Below, one piece after another: positions 8,451-17,457 of a DNA stretch of 39,394 nt. The notes under the pieces are model-generated. The model was not told the DNA's origin, ran no database searches, and saw only the letters and a list, made by a program, of their open reading frames with translations. Every line of letters starts with the position of its first letter. Position 1 is the first letter of the stretch. Origin of the DNA: Chloroflexi bacterium HGW-Chloroflexi-9 (GTDB taxonomy: Bacteria; Chloroflexota; Dehalococcoidia; UBA2979); NCBI GenBank assembly GCA_002840675.1, contig PHBR01000004.1:1-39394 (forward strand), in the 5' to 3' direction. The translations under genes were made by a program, and so were the position numbers.

Positions 8451-9793
8451 TAGACCGAGATCTCGTCGATATCGGGCACGACGGGGGCGAGCGCGTCCAG
8501 GCGTTCGCGGAGCGCCGCCACCAGGCCGCTGATCGGGACGCGCGTCTGCTCCATGGAGTCACGCTCGCGGATCGTCACCGCGTCGTCGTCGATGGTCTCG
8601 AAGTCCACGGTCACGCAGAGCGGCGTCCCCACCTCGTCCTGACGGCGGTACCGCCGGCCGATCGACTGCGCGTCGTCCCACTGCGTGCGGAAGTGCGGGC
8701 GCAGGATGGAGTGCACACGGCGCGCAGTCGGGTCCAACTTCTCGTTGCGGGACAGCGGCAGGATGGCGACCGTGACCGGCGCGACAGACGGCGCCAGCCG
8801 CAGCACGACGCGCTTCTCGCCCTTCACTTCCTCCTCGGCGTAGGCGTCCAGGAGGAGCGTGAGCAGGATGCGGTCGACGCCCGCGGCCGGTTCCACCACA
8901 TGCGGCACCACGTGCTCGTTCGTGTCCGGGTCGAAGTAGGTCAGACGCTTGCCGGAGTGGTTGGAGTGCTGCGTGAGGTCGAAGTCACCGCGGTGCGCGA
9001 TGCCCTCCATCTCGCCCCAGCCCCACGGGAAGTGGACCTCGATGTCGGAGGTCGCCTTCGAGTAGTGCGACAACTCGTCGGCGCGGTGGTCGCGGAGCCG
9101 CAGGTGCTGCGGGCGGATGCCAAGCGAGTAGTACCAGCGGAGGCGTTCCTTCTTCCAGTAGGTGTGCCACTCGAGTGAGGAGTCCGGGTGGCAGAAGAAC
9201 TCCATCTCCATCTGCTCGAACTCGCGCGTCCGGAAGATGAACTGCTTGACCGTGATCTCGTTGCGGAACGACTTGCCGACCTGCGCGATGCCGAAGGGGA
9301 GCCGGCGGCGCATGGTGGTCTGGACGTTCTCGAAGTTCACGAACATGCCCTGCGCGGTCTCAGGGCGCAGGAAGGCGCGGCCGCTCTCGTCCGCGACCGG
9401 CCCCACGATTGTGGAGAGCATCATGTTGAACCGGCGCGGCTGGGAGAGCGTGCCCGTGTTCCCACAGGTCGGGCAGCGGCCGTCCTCGATGTGGTCGGCG
9501 CGGAACCGGCCCTGGCAGGAGGAGCACTCCACGAGGGGGTCCGTGAACTCGGAGACGTGGCCGGACGCGACCCAGACGTTCGGGTTGGTGATGATCGCCG
9601 CTTCGATGCCGACGACGTCGTCGCGCTCCTGCACCATGGAGCGCCACCAGGACTCTCGGATGTTGCGCTTCATCTCCACGCCCAGCGGGCCGTAGTCGTA
9701 CGCCGCGGCGAAGCCGCCGTAGATCTCGGCGGACGGGAAGATGAACCCCCGGCGCTTGGCGAGCGAGGTGATCGTCTCAAGATCAGCCGTCAT
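8450..9793 (-). CDS. glyS: Glycyl-tRNA synthetase (dimeric type)
   Basis: ITSLAKRRGFIFPSAEIYGGFAAAYDYGPLGVEMKRN, FLRPETAQGMFVNF, EFEQMEMEFFC: class II GlyRS motifs. Confidence 0.96.
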   Translation of the reverse strand: MTADLETITSLAKRRGFIFPSAEIYGGFAAAYDYGPLGVEMKRNIRESWWRSMVQERDDVVGIEAAIITNPNVWVASGHVSEFTDPLVECSSCQGRFRADHIEDGRCPTCGNTGTLSQPRRFNMMLSTIVGPVADESGRAFLRPETAQGMFVNFENVQTTMRRRLPFGIAQVGKSFRNEITVKQFIFRTREFEQMEMEFFCHPDSSLEWHTYWKKERLRWYYSLGIRPQHLRLRDHRADELSHYSKATSDIEVHFPWGWGEMEGIAHRGDFDLTQHSNHSGKRLTYFDPDTNEHVVPHVVEPAAGVDRILLTLLLDAYAEEEVKGEKRVVLRLAPSVAPVTVAILPLSRNEKLDPTARRVHSILRPHFRTQWDDAQSIGRRYRRQDEVGTPLCVTVDFETIDDDAVTIRERDSMEQTRVPISGLVAALRERLDALAPVVPDIDEISV

Positions 9794-10004
9794 CTCAGAG
9801 GGCGGCTGCGCGGCGTCGTCGGTCAAGTCACGGTCTCCCGGCTGGCGGTCGGGTTCCCTCGGATCGGAACCGCGGAGGGGTGGAACCGCGAGCGTAACAG
9901 CGGCCCCGGGCACCCTCAACCACTCGCCGGATGCTCCCGGGGTTGGAGCCGCTGGAGGGGCGTGCCTAAGATGGGGTGAACATGGAGCGCCGCACGGAGG
10001 ACGC

Positions 10005-10124
10005 ATGCGGAAGTTCACCGCCCTGGCAATCGGACTCACCGCCGGCATCGCCGTCGCGGCCGTTGCTGCCGCGAGCGAACTGATGCGGCCCTCAGATGTG
10101 GCCACGAGCACGGAAGAGGGGTAA
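10005..10124 (+). CDS. Small (39-aa) single-TM or signal-anchored peptide
   Basis: MRKFTALAIGLTAGIAVAAVAAASELMRPSDVATSTEEG; stop immediately precedes the next gene. Confidence 0.5.
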   Translation: MRKFTALAIGLTAGIAVAAVAAASELMRPSDVATSTEEG

Positions 10125-10127
10125 TCG

Positions 10128-10487
10128 ATGGCGGACCGCACGGAGCGCCCCAACCCGACCAAGCTGGTGATGATGGTCGTGTCCGACACGGATGCCGACA
10201 CGCTGATGAGCGCGCTGATCGAGCGTGGCTACCCCGTCACAAAGATCGGCTCCACCGGCGGATTTCTCCGCCGCGGCAACGTCACGATCTTCTCAGGCGT
10301 GGCTGACGAGGAAGTCGACACGGTCGTGGACCTGGTGAACGAGACCTGTCACGCCCGCAAGGAGTTCGTCCCCGTCCAGACCCTGCCGTTCATCGGCGAG
10401 GGCACGTTCGCGGCCGAGCCGATCGAGGTCCGCGTCGGCGGCGCGATCGTCTTCGTCCTGGACATCGAGAGGTTCCAGCGCATCTAG
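10128..10487 (+). CDS. darA: PII-like cyclic-di-AMP receptor (DarA/PstA family)
   Basis: KLVMMVVSDTDADTLMSALIERGYPVTKIGSTGGFLRRGNVTIFSGV: signature of the family. Confidence 0.9.
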   Translation: MADRTERPNPTKLVMMVVSDTDADTLMSALIERGYPVTKIGSTGGFLRRGNVTIFSGVADEEVDTVVDLVNETCHARKEFVPVQTLPFIGEGTFAAEPIEVRVGGAIVFVLDIERFQRI

Positions 10488-10503
10488 CGCCGCCGTCGGC
10501 CGG

Positions 10504-11769
10504 CTAACCCGCCGCGCGCGCGTCCTGCTCGATCTCTTCGAGCGCCGCGACCGCGGCCGGGAGCACCGCCACCACCTCCGCATCGAACTGGCGACCGGCG
10601 CCGGCCTCCAGCGTGGCCATGGCATCCTCGTGCGAGAACGCCTGGCGGTACGGTCGATGCGCACGCAGCGCCCAGTAGGCGTCCGCGACGCAGAGGATGC
10701 GCGGCGGCAGCGGCAACTCCTCCAGCGTCAGCATCTCCGGGTAGCCCCGGCCGTCCGGGCGCTCGTGATGCTGCTCCACCCACGTCGCGATCTCGTCGAA
10801 GCCGGGCGCACCCGCCAGCAGCCGCGCGCCGAGGCCGGGGTGGCGGCGCATCTGCTCCATCTCGTCCACGGTCAGGATCGACGGCTTCTCCGTCACCGCG
10901 CGCGGCACGCCGAGTTGCCCGAGGTCGAGCAGGTAGCCGGCCACCTCGATCGCGTCACAGAAGCCCTCCGGCATGCCCAGGCGGGATGCCAGCAGGTGGG
11001 AGAGCGCCGCGACGCGCTCCGAGCGGCCCGGCTCGCGGACGGCGGCGTCCACCACGTCACCGATGGCGGCGACGACCTCCAGCACCTTCCGGCGGGAGGG
11101 CTTCCCCTCCCCCGCGCCCAGCACGCCAATGACGGCAGGCAGGTCATCGTCCCAGAGCGCCAGCCACGTCGCGTCGTGGCGGAGCACGGTCACAAGCGCC
11201 GCCCCCACCTCCGGCCCGGCGACCGGAGTCACCTCCGCCGTGTCGACACGCTGGAGGGCCGCACGGGCGCGGAGCGGGTGACTGGCACGCTCGGCGAACT
11301 CGGCTGCCCAGTGGGCGGCGGCAACGCAGAGCGCTTCCAGCGGGACGTGCACGCCGGACAGGCCCAGCGGACCACCCCGGCCGTCCCAGCGCTCCTCCAC
11401 GGCCCGCGCTGACTCCGCAACCTGTGCGTCCAGTTGCAGCCGCTCCGCCACCAGAGCAGCAGACTCACCCGCGTCCGTCGTGCGCATGGCAGCGCCGGTC
11501 GCGTGGAGCAGGCCCAGGTGCATGATGCGGCGGCGCTCCTCGGAGCCCAGGCTCAACGCCTCCGCCACCCGGTACCCCAGGTAGGCAACGCGGGCGGCAT
11601 GCCCGGTCGGCTGCGCCTCGGCGAGGTCGAAAGCGCCCGAGAGGTAGGCGAGGATCTCAACCCGCCGGGCCGGACGGAGGCGCACCTCCCGGACGAACCG
11701 GTAGGAGGAAGCGAGCGCGAGCGCGCCGTCAGTCTGTGCGGCCCCCACGCGGTCGTCCATCACGCCCAC
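10504..11769 (-). CDS. HD-GYP-like protein with degenerate HD motif
   Basis: C-terminal 'DLGQLGVPRAVTEKPSILTVDEMEQMRRHPGLGARLL...QHHERPDGRGYPEML...ILCVADAYWAL' resembles HD-GYP. Confidence 0.82.
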   Translation of the reverse strand: MGVMDDRVGAAQTDGALALASSYRFVREVRLRPARRVEILAYLSGAFDLAEAQPTGHAARVAYLGYRVAEALSLGSEERRRIMHLGLLHATGAAMRTTDAGESAALVAERLQLDAQVAESARAVEERWDGRGGPLGLSGVHVPLEALCVAAAHWAAEFAERASHPLRARAALQRVDTAEVTPVAGPEVGAALVTVLRHDATWLALWDDDLPAVIGVLGAGEGKPSRRKVLEVVAAIGDVVDAAVREPGRSERVAALSHLLASRLGMPEGFCDAIEVAGYLLDLGQLGVPRAVTEKPSILTVDEMEQMRRHPGLGARLLAGAPGFDEIATWVEQHHERPDGRGYPEMLTLEELPLPPRILCVADAYWALRAHRPYRQAFSHEDAMATLEAGAGRQFDAEVVAVLPAAVAALEEIEQDARAAG

Positions 11770-11878
11770 CCATCTATGCGGTCTTGCCTCTACATCTTCG
11801 GCAGCCCGGAGGCTGCTCTGGAGGGGCCGCTTGCCGGGTGTGGATACATCCCGTCAGAATCCCCATCGAGGTACGCCG

Positions 11879-12538
11879 ATGATTCTGCAGACGATCCCGG
11901 TCGGACGGCTCCAGGCCAACTGTTATGTCGTGGGCGACGAGGACACGCGCGAAGTCGTGGTGATCGACCCCGGCGACCAGGCCGCAGCGCTGGTCCAGCA
12001 CCTCCGCGGCGAGTCCGTGGTGGTTCGGTACGTCTTTGTCACTCACGCCCACCTGGACCACTCCGGGGGCGCCCACGACCTGCTGGAGGCGTTTTCGGAC
12101 GCACGGTTCGTGATGCACGCACTCGATCACCCCTCCATCGCCCTGCAGGCCCCGAGCGCTGCCTCCTGGTACGGCCACGCGGTCACGCCGCCTCGGGCAC
12201 CGGACGTGCCGGCGGAGCACGGCGGCACGCTGGAGGTGGGACGGCACCGCTTCACCCTCCTCCACACCCCCGGCCACACCCCGGGCTCCGTCTGCCTGGC
12301 CGGCGAGGGCGGCGTATTCACCGGCGACGTCCTGTTCCAGGGCTCGATCGGCCGGCACGACTTCCCCGGGTCCAGTGGCCCGGACCTCCTGCGCTCGATT
12401 AAGCACCATCTGCTGACGCTGCCGCCGGAGACCCGCGTCTACCCCGGCCACGGCCCCGCCACGACGATCGAGGAGGAGCGGCGCTACAACCCGTTCCTCG
12501 TGAACCCGCGCGCCACCCTGGGCTTCGACGTGGACTGA
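11879..12538 (+). CDS. MBL-fold metallo-hydrolase (glyoxalase II-like)
   Basis: THAHLDHSGG, LHTPGHTPGSVCL, FTGDVLFQGSIGR, VYPGHGPATTI motifs. Confidence 0.93.
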   Translation: MILQTIPVGRLQANCYVVGDEDTREVVVIDPGDQAAALVQHLRGESVVVRYVFVTHAHLDHSGGAHDLLEAFSDARFVMHALDHPSIALQAPSAASWYGHAVTPPRAPDVPAEHGGTLEVGRHRFTLLHTPGHTPGSVCLAGEGGVFTGDVLFQGSIGRHDFPGSSGPDLLRSIKHHLLTLPPETRVYPGHGPATTIEEERRYNPFLVNPRATLGFDVD

Positions 12539-12564
12539 GGCGTCCTGCACCGCCCGAGGACGCA

Positions 12565-12594
12565 GAAGGGGCCCCGCTCGCGCGGGGCCCCTTC
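12565..12594. terminator. Bidirectional terminator-like hairpin between convergent genes
   Basis: GAAGGGGCCCCGC-TCGC-GCGGGGCCCCTTC perfect 13-bp stem. Confidence 0.8.
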
Positions 12595-12630
12595 GTATGT
12601 GCGTCAGAGACGCCCTGCGGAACGCCTCGG

Positions 12631-14718
12631 CTACCCCAGGAAGAGGGGGCCGAACACCACGGCCACAATGGCCATGAGCTTCAGCAGGATGTTGAGCGCC
12701 GGGCCGGAGGTGTCCTTGAACGGGTCACCCACGGTGTCACCGACCACTGCAGCCTTGTGGGCGTCAGAGCCCTTCCCGCCGTACTTGCCAGTCTCGATGT
12801 ACTTCTTGGCGTTGTCCCAGGCACCGCCCGCGTTCGCCATCATCAGGGCGAGCAGCGAGCCCGCACCGATGGAGCCAACAAGCAGGCCACCCAGGGCCTC
12901 CGGGCCGGCCAGGGCGCCGACCGCAATCGGGACCGCCACGGCCAGGGCGCCCGGGATGATCATCTCCCGGATGGCGCCGCTGGTGGCGATCGCCACGGCC
13001 TGCGCCGGGTCCGGCTGCTCGGAGCCGTCCATGATGCCCGGCTTCTCGCGGAACTGGCGACGGACCTCGTTCACCATCGCCATGGCCGCGCGACCCACGG
13101 CGCCCATCGTGAGAGCACCGAAGATGAACGGCATCAGGGCGCCGATGAGGAGGCCGACGAGGACGTTGACCTCCACGAGGTTGAAGACCTCGATCTTGGT
13201 GACCTGGGAGTAGGTCACCATCAGGGCCAGGGAGGTCAGCACCGCGGAGCCGATGGCGAAGCCCTTGCCGGTCGCCGCGGTGGTGTTGCCCAGGGAGTCC
13301 AGGGCGTCCGTGCGCTCGCGCACCTCGGCCGGCAGATGCGCCTGCTCGGCGATACCGCCGGCGTTGTCCGCCACGGGGCCGTAGGCGTCCGAGGCGAGCG
13401 TCACACCGAGCGTGGAGAGCATGCCGACCGCCGAGAGGGCGATGCCGTACAGGCCGGCGAGTTCGTACGTGGTCCAGATCGCGGCACAGATGACGAGCAG
13501 CGGGATCGCCGTCGACAGCATGCCCAGGCCGAGGCCACCGATGATCAGGGTGCCGGCGCCGGTCTGCGCCTGCGCGGCCAGGGCCTGCGTCGGCTTGTAC
13601 TCGTATGCCGTGTAGTACTCGGTTGCGGTACCGATGATCTGGCCGGCGACGAGGCCGACGACCACGGCGAAGAAGATGCCCCAGTCGAGGTCGAGCATGA
13701 CGACCGCCGCGGCGGTCGCCGCGAGCACGCCACCACCGGCCACGAAGACGCCCGTGCGCAGCGCCCACAGCAACTGCGACATGTTCGCGTTCTCGTTCGT
13801 CCGCACCATGAAGGTGCCGATGAGCGAGGCGAAGATGCCGAGGCCGGCGATGAGCAGCGGCAGCGTGTAGACCGTGTCCTGGTAGTCCGTCAGGTCCACC
13901 GACGCAGCCTCGAAGATGCCGTGCGCCGAGACGCCCGTGCCCTGGGAGATGACGGCCACGGCCGCCAGCGACATGGTCGCGACGATGGAGCCCGAGTAGG
14001 ACTCGAAGAGGTCGGCGCCCATGCCCGCCACGTCACCCACGTTGTCGCCCACGTTGTCGGCGATGGTCGCCGGGTTGCGCGGGTCGTCCTCCGGGATGCC
14101 AGCCTCAACCTTACCGACGATGTCGGCGCCGACGTCCGCGGCCTTCGTGTAGATACCGCCGCCCACGCGCGCGAAGAGCGCGATGGAGGAGGCGCCGAAG
14201 GCGAAGCCGGTCAGCGGCTGGTAGTGCTGGAAGAGCAGGTACAGGATGGCGATGCAGAGAAGGCTCAGGCCCACCACGGTCATGCCCATGACGGAGCCGG
14301 AGGAGAACGCGACGCGGAGCGCCGGGTTCAGCCCAACGCGCGCCTTCGCCGCCGTGCGGACGTTTGCGCGGACCGCTACGAACATACCGATGTAGCCGGC
14401 CGAGGCGGAGGCGATGGCACCGACGAGGTAGGCGATCGCCGTGCGCGGCAGGTCGACCAACTCACCCGACTGCTCACCGAACCGGTCGAGCACGTCGAAG
14501 TCGACGAAGACCGCGAGGATCACGGTCATCACGGCGACGAAGCCGGCCAAGAACGTGTATTCCTGCTTCAGGAACGCAGCGGCACCCTGCTGGATCAGGA
14601 GGGCGATGCTGCGCATCTCCGGGGTCCCCTGGTCCTCTTTGAGGATGCGCTGCGTCGTTACGACGGCGAAGAGCAGCGCGATGACGGCCGCTCCTAGCGC
14701 GATGTACAGACTCTCCAT
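12631..14718 (-). CDS. hppA: Membrane-bound ion-translocating pyrophosphatase, K+-dependent type
   Basis: DVGADIVGKVEAGIPEDDPRNPATIADNVGDNVGDVAGMGADLFESY catalytic motif; GNTTAATGKGFAIGSA; about 695 aa. Confidence 0.97.
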   Translation of the reverse strand: MESLYIALGAAVIALLFAVVTTQRILKEDQGTPEMRSIALLIQQGAAAFLKQEYTFLAGFVAVMTVILAVFVDFDVLDRFGEQSGELVDLPRTAIAYLVGAIASASAGYIGMFVAVRANVRTAAKARVGLNPALRVAFSSGSVMGMTVVGLSLLCIAILYLLFQHYQPLTGFAFGASSIALFARVGGGIYTKAADVGADIVGKVEAGIPEDDPRNPATIADNVGDNVGDVAGMGADLFESYSGSIVATMSLAAVAVISQGTGVSAHGIFEAASVDLTDYQDTVYTLPLLIAGLGIFASLIGTFMVRTNENANMSQLLWALRTGVFVAGGGVLAATAAAVVMLDLDWGIFFAVVVGLVAGQIIGTATEYYTAYEYKPTQALAAQAQTGAGTLIIGGLGLGMLSTAIPLLVICAAIWTTYELAGLYGIALSAVGMLSTLGVTLASDAYGPVADNAGGIAEQAHLPAEVRERTDALDSLGNTTAATGKGFAIGSAVLTSLALMVTYSQVTKIEVFNLVEVNVLVGLLIGALMPFIFGALTMGAVGRAAMAMVNEVRRQFREKPGIMDGSEQPDPAQAVAIATSGAIREMIIPGALAVAVPIAVGALAGPEALGGLLVGSIGAGSLLALMMANAGGAWDNAKKYIETGKYGGKGSDAHKAAVVGDTVGDPFKDTSGPALNILLKLMAIVAVVFGPLFLG

Positions 14719-14942
14719 GTAGTGGTTGCCTCCCGGCGTGAGCGCTAACGACGTCTCCCCAGGGCTGATCCCTCCCCCTCCCGAGGCAGGACCCTGACGG
14801 CGTACGTACGCGGCGCGGACTTCCGGCCCGCCCTCCCGAGGTGGGCCGCGCGGAACGGTACCATTGCCCGCGCCTAGGGGCATGTCCATTCCGCGACGGA
14901 ATTATACACGCGCCTACACACATACACGAGCGTTATGAACAG

Positions 14943-14973
14943 TTGTCCACACGTTTTCCACGATCTTGGATAA
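14943..14973. promoter_or_regulatory. Cluster of DnaA-box-like 9-mers
   Basis: TTGTCCACA (14943-14951), TTTTCCACG (14954-14962), CTTGGATAA (14965-14973, reverse) are close to TTATCCACA in an AT-richer intergenic region. Confidence 0.3.
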
Positions 14974-15058
14974 CGCGTCGCGTAGTTTCTCGGCGAAGTA
15001 AGGAACGCCGCTAGCAGCGGCCCGACATCGCGGGCGCTGGGGGCGCGCCAGGAACGCG

Positions 15059-16117
15059 CTAGGAGCGGAGGCGCCCCGCGGCGGCCAGGACGATCTCTTC
15101 CGTCTCCGACCAGCCAATGCAGGGGTCGGTGATGGAGACGCCCCGCGCGAGTTCGGACGGGTCGGCACCCAGCGACTGGCTGCCCGGGTTCAGGTGGCTC
15201 TCCAGCATCACGCCCACGACGCCACGGTTCCCGGCCACGCGCTGGCCAAGGACGTCGCGGAAGACGTTGCCCTCGTTGCGGTGGTCCTTGGCGGCGTTCA
15301 TGTGGGAGCAGTCCACGATCAGGCGCGGCGGCAGGCCCGCCTTCTCCAGGACCGCCTGGGCAGAGGCCACAGCGGCCGCATCGTAGTTCGGACCGTCCTC
15401 GCCGCCCCGGAGCACCAGGTGGCCATCCGGGTTGCCGGTCGTGTAGACCTCCGCCGCCGCGCCCTCATGGTCGATCCCCAGGAAGCCCTGCGGCGCGCGC
15501 GCGGCCTGGATGGCGTCCGCAGCGATCTTGATGCTGCCGGCGGTGGTGTTCTTGAAGCCCACCGGCATGCTCAGGCCGCTCGCCATCTGGCGGTGCGTCT
15601 GGCTCTCGGTGGTGCGGGCGCCAATCGCTGCCCACGTCACGAGGTCGGCGAGGTACTGCGGGACGATCGGGTCCAGGAACTCCGTCGCGGCGGGCAGGCC
15701 GCGCTCGTTCACCTGCAGCAACAGCCGGCGGGCGCGCTCCAGGCCTTCCTCGATCGCGAAGGAGCCGTCCAGGTGCGGGTCGTAGATCAGGCCCTTCCAC
15801 CCCAGCACGGTGCGCGGCTTCTCGAAGTAGACACGCATCACCAGCAGGATGTCGTCCCGGACCCGGTCCGCCAGGGCGCGGAGGCGGTCCGCGTACTCCA
15901 GCGCAGCATCCTCGTCGTGGATGGAGCACGGGCCGGCGATCACCAGGAAGCGCCCGTCCTCCCCGCGGAGGACGTCACGCACCTCCCGGCGGTAGCGGAG
16001 GACGGTCTCAAGCGCGGCCCCGGAAAGCGGCCAGCGCGCCGCCAGGGCGTCGGGCGAGCTGAGACGGACGGTCCGCGCAACGTTAAGGTCGCTGGTGCTG
16101 CTGGATACCTGGGTCAT
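15059..16117 (-). CDS. aroG: 3-deoxy-7-phosphoheptulonate synthase, class I (AroG-type)
   Basis: FLVIAGPCSIHDEDAALEYADRL, MRVYFEKPRTVLGWKGLIYDPHLDGSF, VDCSHMNAAKDH, GVMLESHLNPGSQ. Confidence 0.96.
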   Translation of the reverse strand: MTQVSSSTSDLNVARTVRLSSPDALAARWPLSGAALETVLRYRREVRDVLRGEDGRFLVIAGPCSIHDEDAALEYADRLRALADRVRDDILLVMRVYFEKPRTVLGWKGLIYDPHLDGSFAIEEGLERARRLLLQVNERGLPAATEFLDPIVPQYLADLVTWAAIGARTTESQTHRQMASGLSMPVGFKNTTAGSIKIAADAIQAARAPQGFLGIDHEGAAAEVYTTGNPDGHLVLRGGEDGPNYDAAAVASAQAVLEKAGLPPRLIVDCSHMNAAKDHRNEGNVFRDVLGQRVAGNRGVVGVMLESHLNPGSQSLGADPSELARGVSITDPCIGWSETEEIVLAAAGRLRS

Positions 16118-16257
16118 GGGTGGGGATCCCATTCCTGCTGAGGCGTGCTACTAGTGAATGTGCCAGCCGGCTCTGGCTCGGTGAGCGATCAGTCTGTCAC
16201 GGATGATCGCATGCGCATGTTATGTCCCGCGCATGATTTGGCAATCTGGGGGCCGGG

Positions 16258-16590
16258 CTAGAGGCCCAGCTCCTTCGGGAGGTCACCCTCCCGGGCCGCG
16301 TCGATCATCGCGCGGGTCTCTTCCGGGACATCCATCCCGTACTCCTCGAACCGCTGCTCCACCCAGGAGCCGATCTGACGCGGATCGCGGTACTCCCCCG
16401 GGTTGCCGGTGCCGTGCTCCGCGACCACGTCCGCAGTACTGCGGGTCCGCGCGACGCGGGAGATCACCCGCGCCATCGCCTCCGTGGAACCGCAGTGCTC
16501 GCAGGCCGGCGCCACCTGCGCGCGCGCGGAGCGCACGAAGACGCTGGAGAGGCGCCGGCACTTCCCGCAGCGGTACTCGTAGATCGGCAT
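16258..16590 (-). CDS. FmdB-like zinc-ribbon protein
   Basis: MPIYEYRCGKCRRLSSVFVRS...CEHCGS. Confidence 0.85.
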   Translation of the reverse strand: MPIYEYRCGKCRRLSSVFVRSARAQVAPACEHCGSTEAMARVISRVARTRSTADVVAEHGTGNPGEYRDPRQIGSWVEQRFEEYGMDVPEETRAMIDAAREGDLPKELGL

Positions 16591-16591
16591 G

Positions 16592-17020
16592 TCAGTGGCC
16601 CTGGTGCACGTCCCCGGCGGAGGTGTCGGGGGCGAGCTTCTCCTTGGCGCGGCGGACCTTGTTCTTGATCGTGAACGCGGGGTCCACGCGGTCAGACGGG
16701 TCTTCGCCGGCGAAGGTGCGCTCCGCGAGCTGGCTGAAGTCCGTGCCCAGCGCGCCGTCGTACTGCTCGCCCAGGCGCTGCGCCCAGCGCGCGAAACCGC
16801 GCTCGTCGCCGGACTCGAGGCGGCCCAGCTCCTGCTCGAAATCGATCGAATCGATCGCCTCAACGTCCGTGCGGCCTCGGGCGATGCGGGAGACGGCGCG
16901 CTTCATCTTCGTGCTGCCACACTCGGGGCACGCAGGGTGATCCACCACCGCCTTGATGGAGCGGAAGAAGACGTCCACGCGCCGCCGGCAGCCGGAGCAG
17001 TCGTACTGGTAGATCGGCAT
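16592..17020 (-). CDS. FmdB-like zinc-ribbon protein (paralogue of neighbour)
   Basis: MPIYQYDCSGCRRRVDVFFRSIKAVVDHPACPECGSTKMKRAVSRIARG. Confidence 0.85.
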   Translation of the reverse strand: MPIYQYDCSGCRRRVDVFFRSIKAVVDHPACPECGSTKMKRAVSRIARGRTDVEAIDSIDFEQELGRLESGDERGFARWAQRLGEQYDGALGTDFSQLAERTFAGEDPSDRVDPAFTIKNKVRRAKEKLAPDTSAGDVHQGH

Positions 17021-17082
17021 GTCTGGAGCATACCGCGCGAGGGCGTCCGGATCAGCCCCCGCGGCGACCCAGGCCCCGGCGG

Positions 17083-17457
17083 TTACGCCTCGATGGCGCT
17101 CTGGATGTGGTTCAACTGGCCGACATCGCCGCCGACCGTGAGCTCAATCGCGATCAGGTCGATGCGGAGGTTCTCCGGGAGTTCCGGGTGCTCCGCCGCG
17201 TAGGCCTCGGCTAGCGCCGTGAGGCGCGCGCCCTTCGCGGAGGAGATCTGCTGGACCGCCGCACCCATACGACGGGAGGTCCGGAGCTTCACCTCCACGA
17301 ACGCCGTCACGTCGTCCTTGATCGCCACAAGGTCGATCTCGCCCTCAGCGCGCCGGACGTTGCGGTCGACAATCTCGTAGCCATGCTTCTCAAGGAACTG
17401 GGTGGCGATGCGTTCGCCCGCCTGGCCCAGCATCTGCGAACGTTCCGTCACGAGCAC
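17083..17457 (-). CDS. yraN: YraN/UPF0102 family endonuclease-like protein
   Basis: LGQAGERIATQFLEKHGYEIVDRNVRRAEGEIDLVAIKDDVTAFVEVKLRTS. Confidence 0.93.
   Translation of the reverse strand: MLVTERSQMLGQAGERIATQFLEKHGYEIVDRNVRRAEGEIDLVAIKDDVTAFVEVKLRTSRRMGAAVQQISSAKGARLTALAEAYAAEHPELPENLRIDLIAIELTVGGDVGQLNHIQSAIEA

Noticed and set aside
9794-10201. N-terminal extension of the glyS ORF
   Set aside because: Overlaps the small peptide gene and c-di-AMP receptor start region; GlyRS homology starts near 9793.
12757-14697. 646-aa plus-strand ORF opposite hppA
   Set aside because: His/Arg/Asp-rich low-complexity translation with no recognisable family; the minus strand encodes a complete pyrophosphatase.
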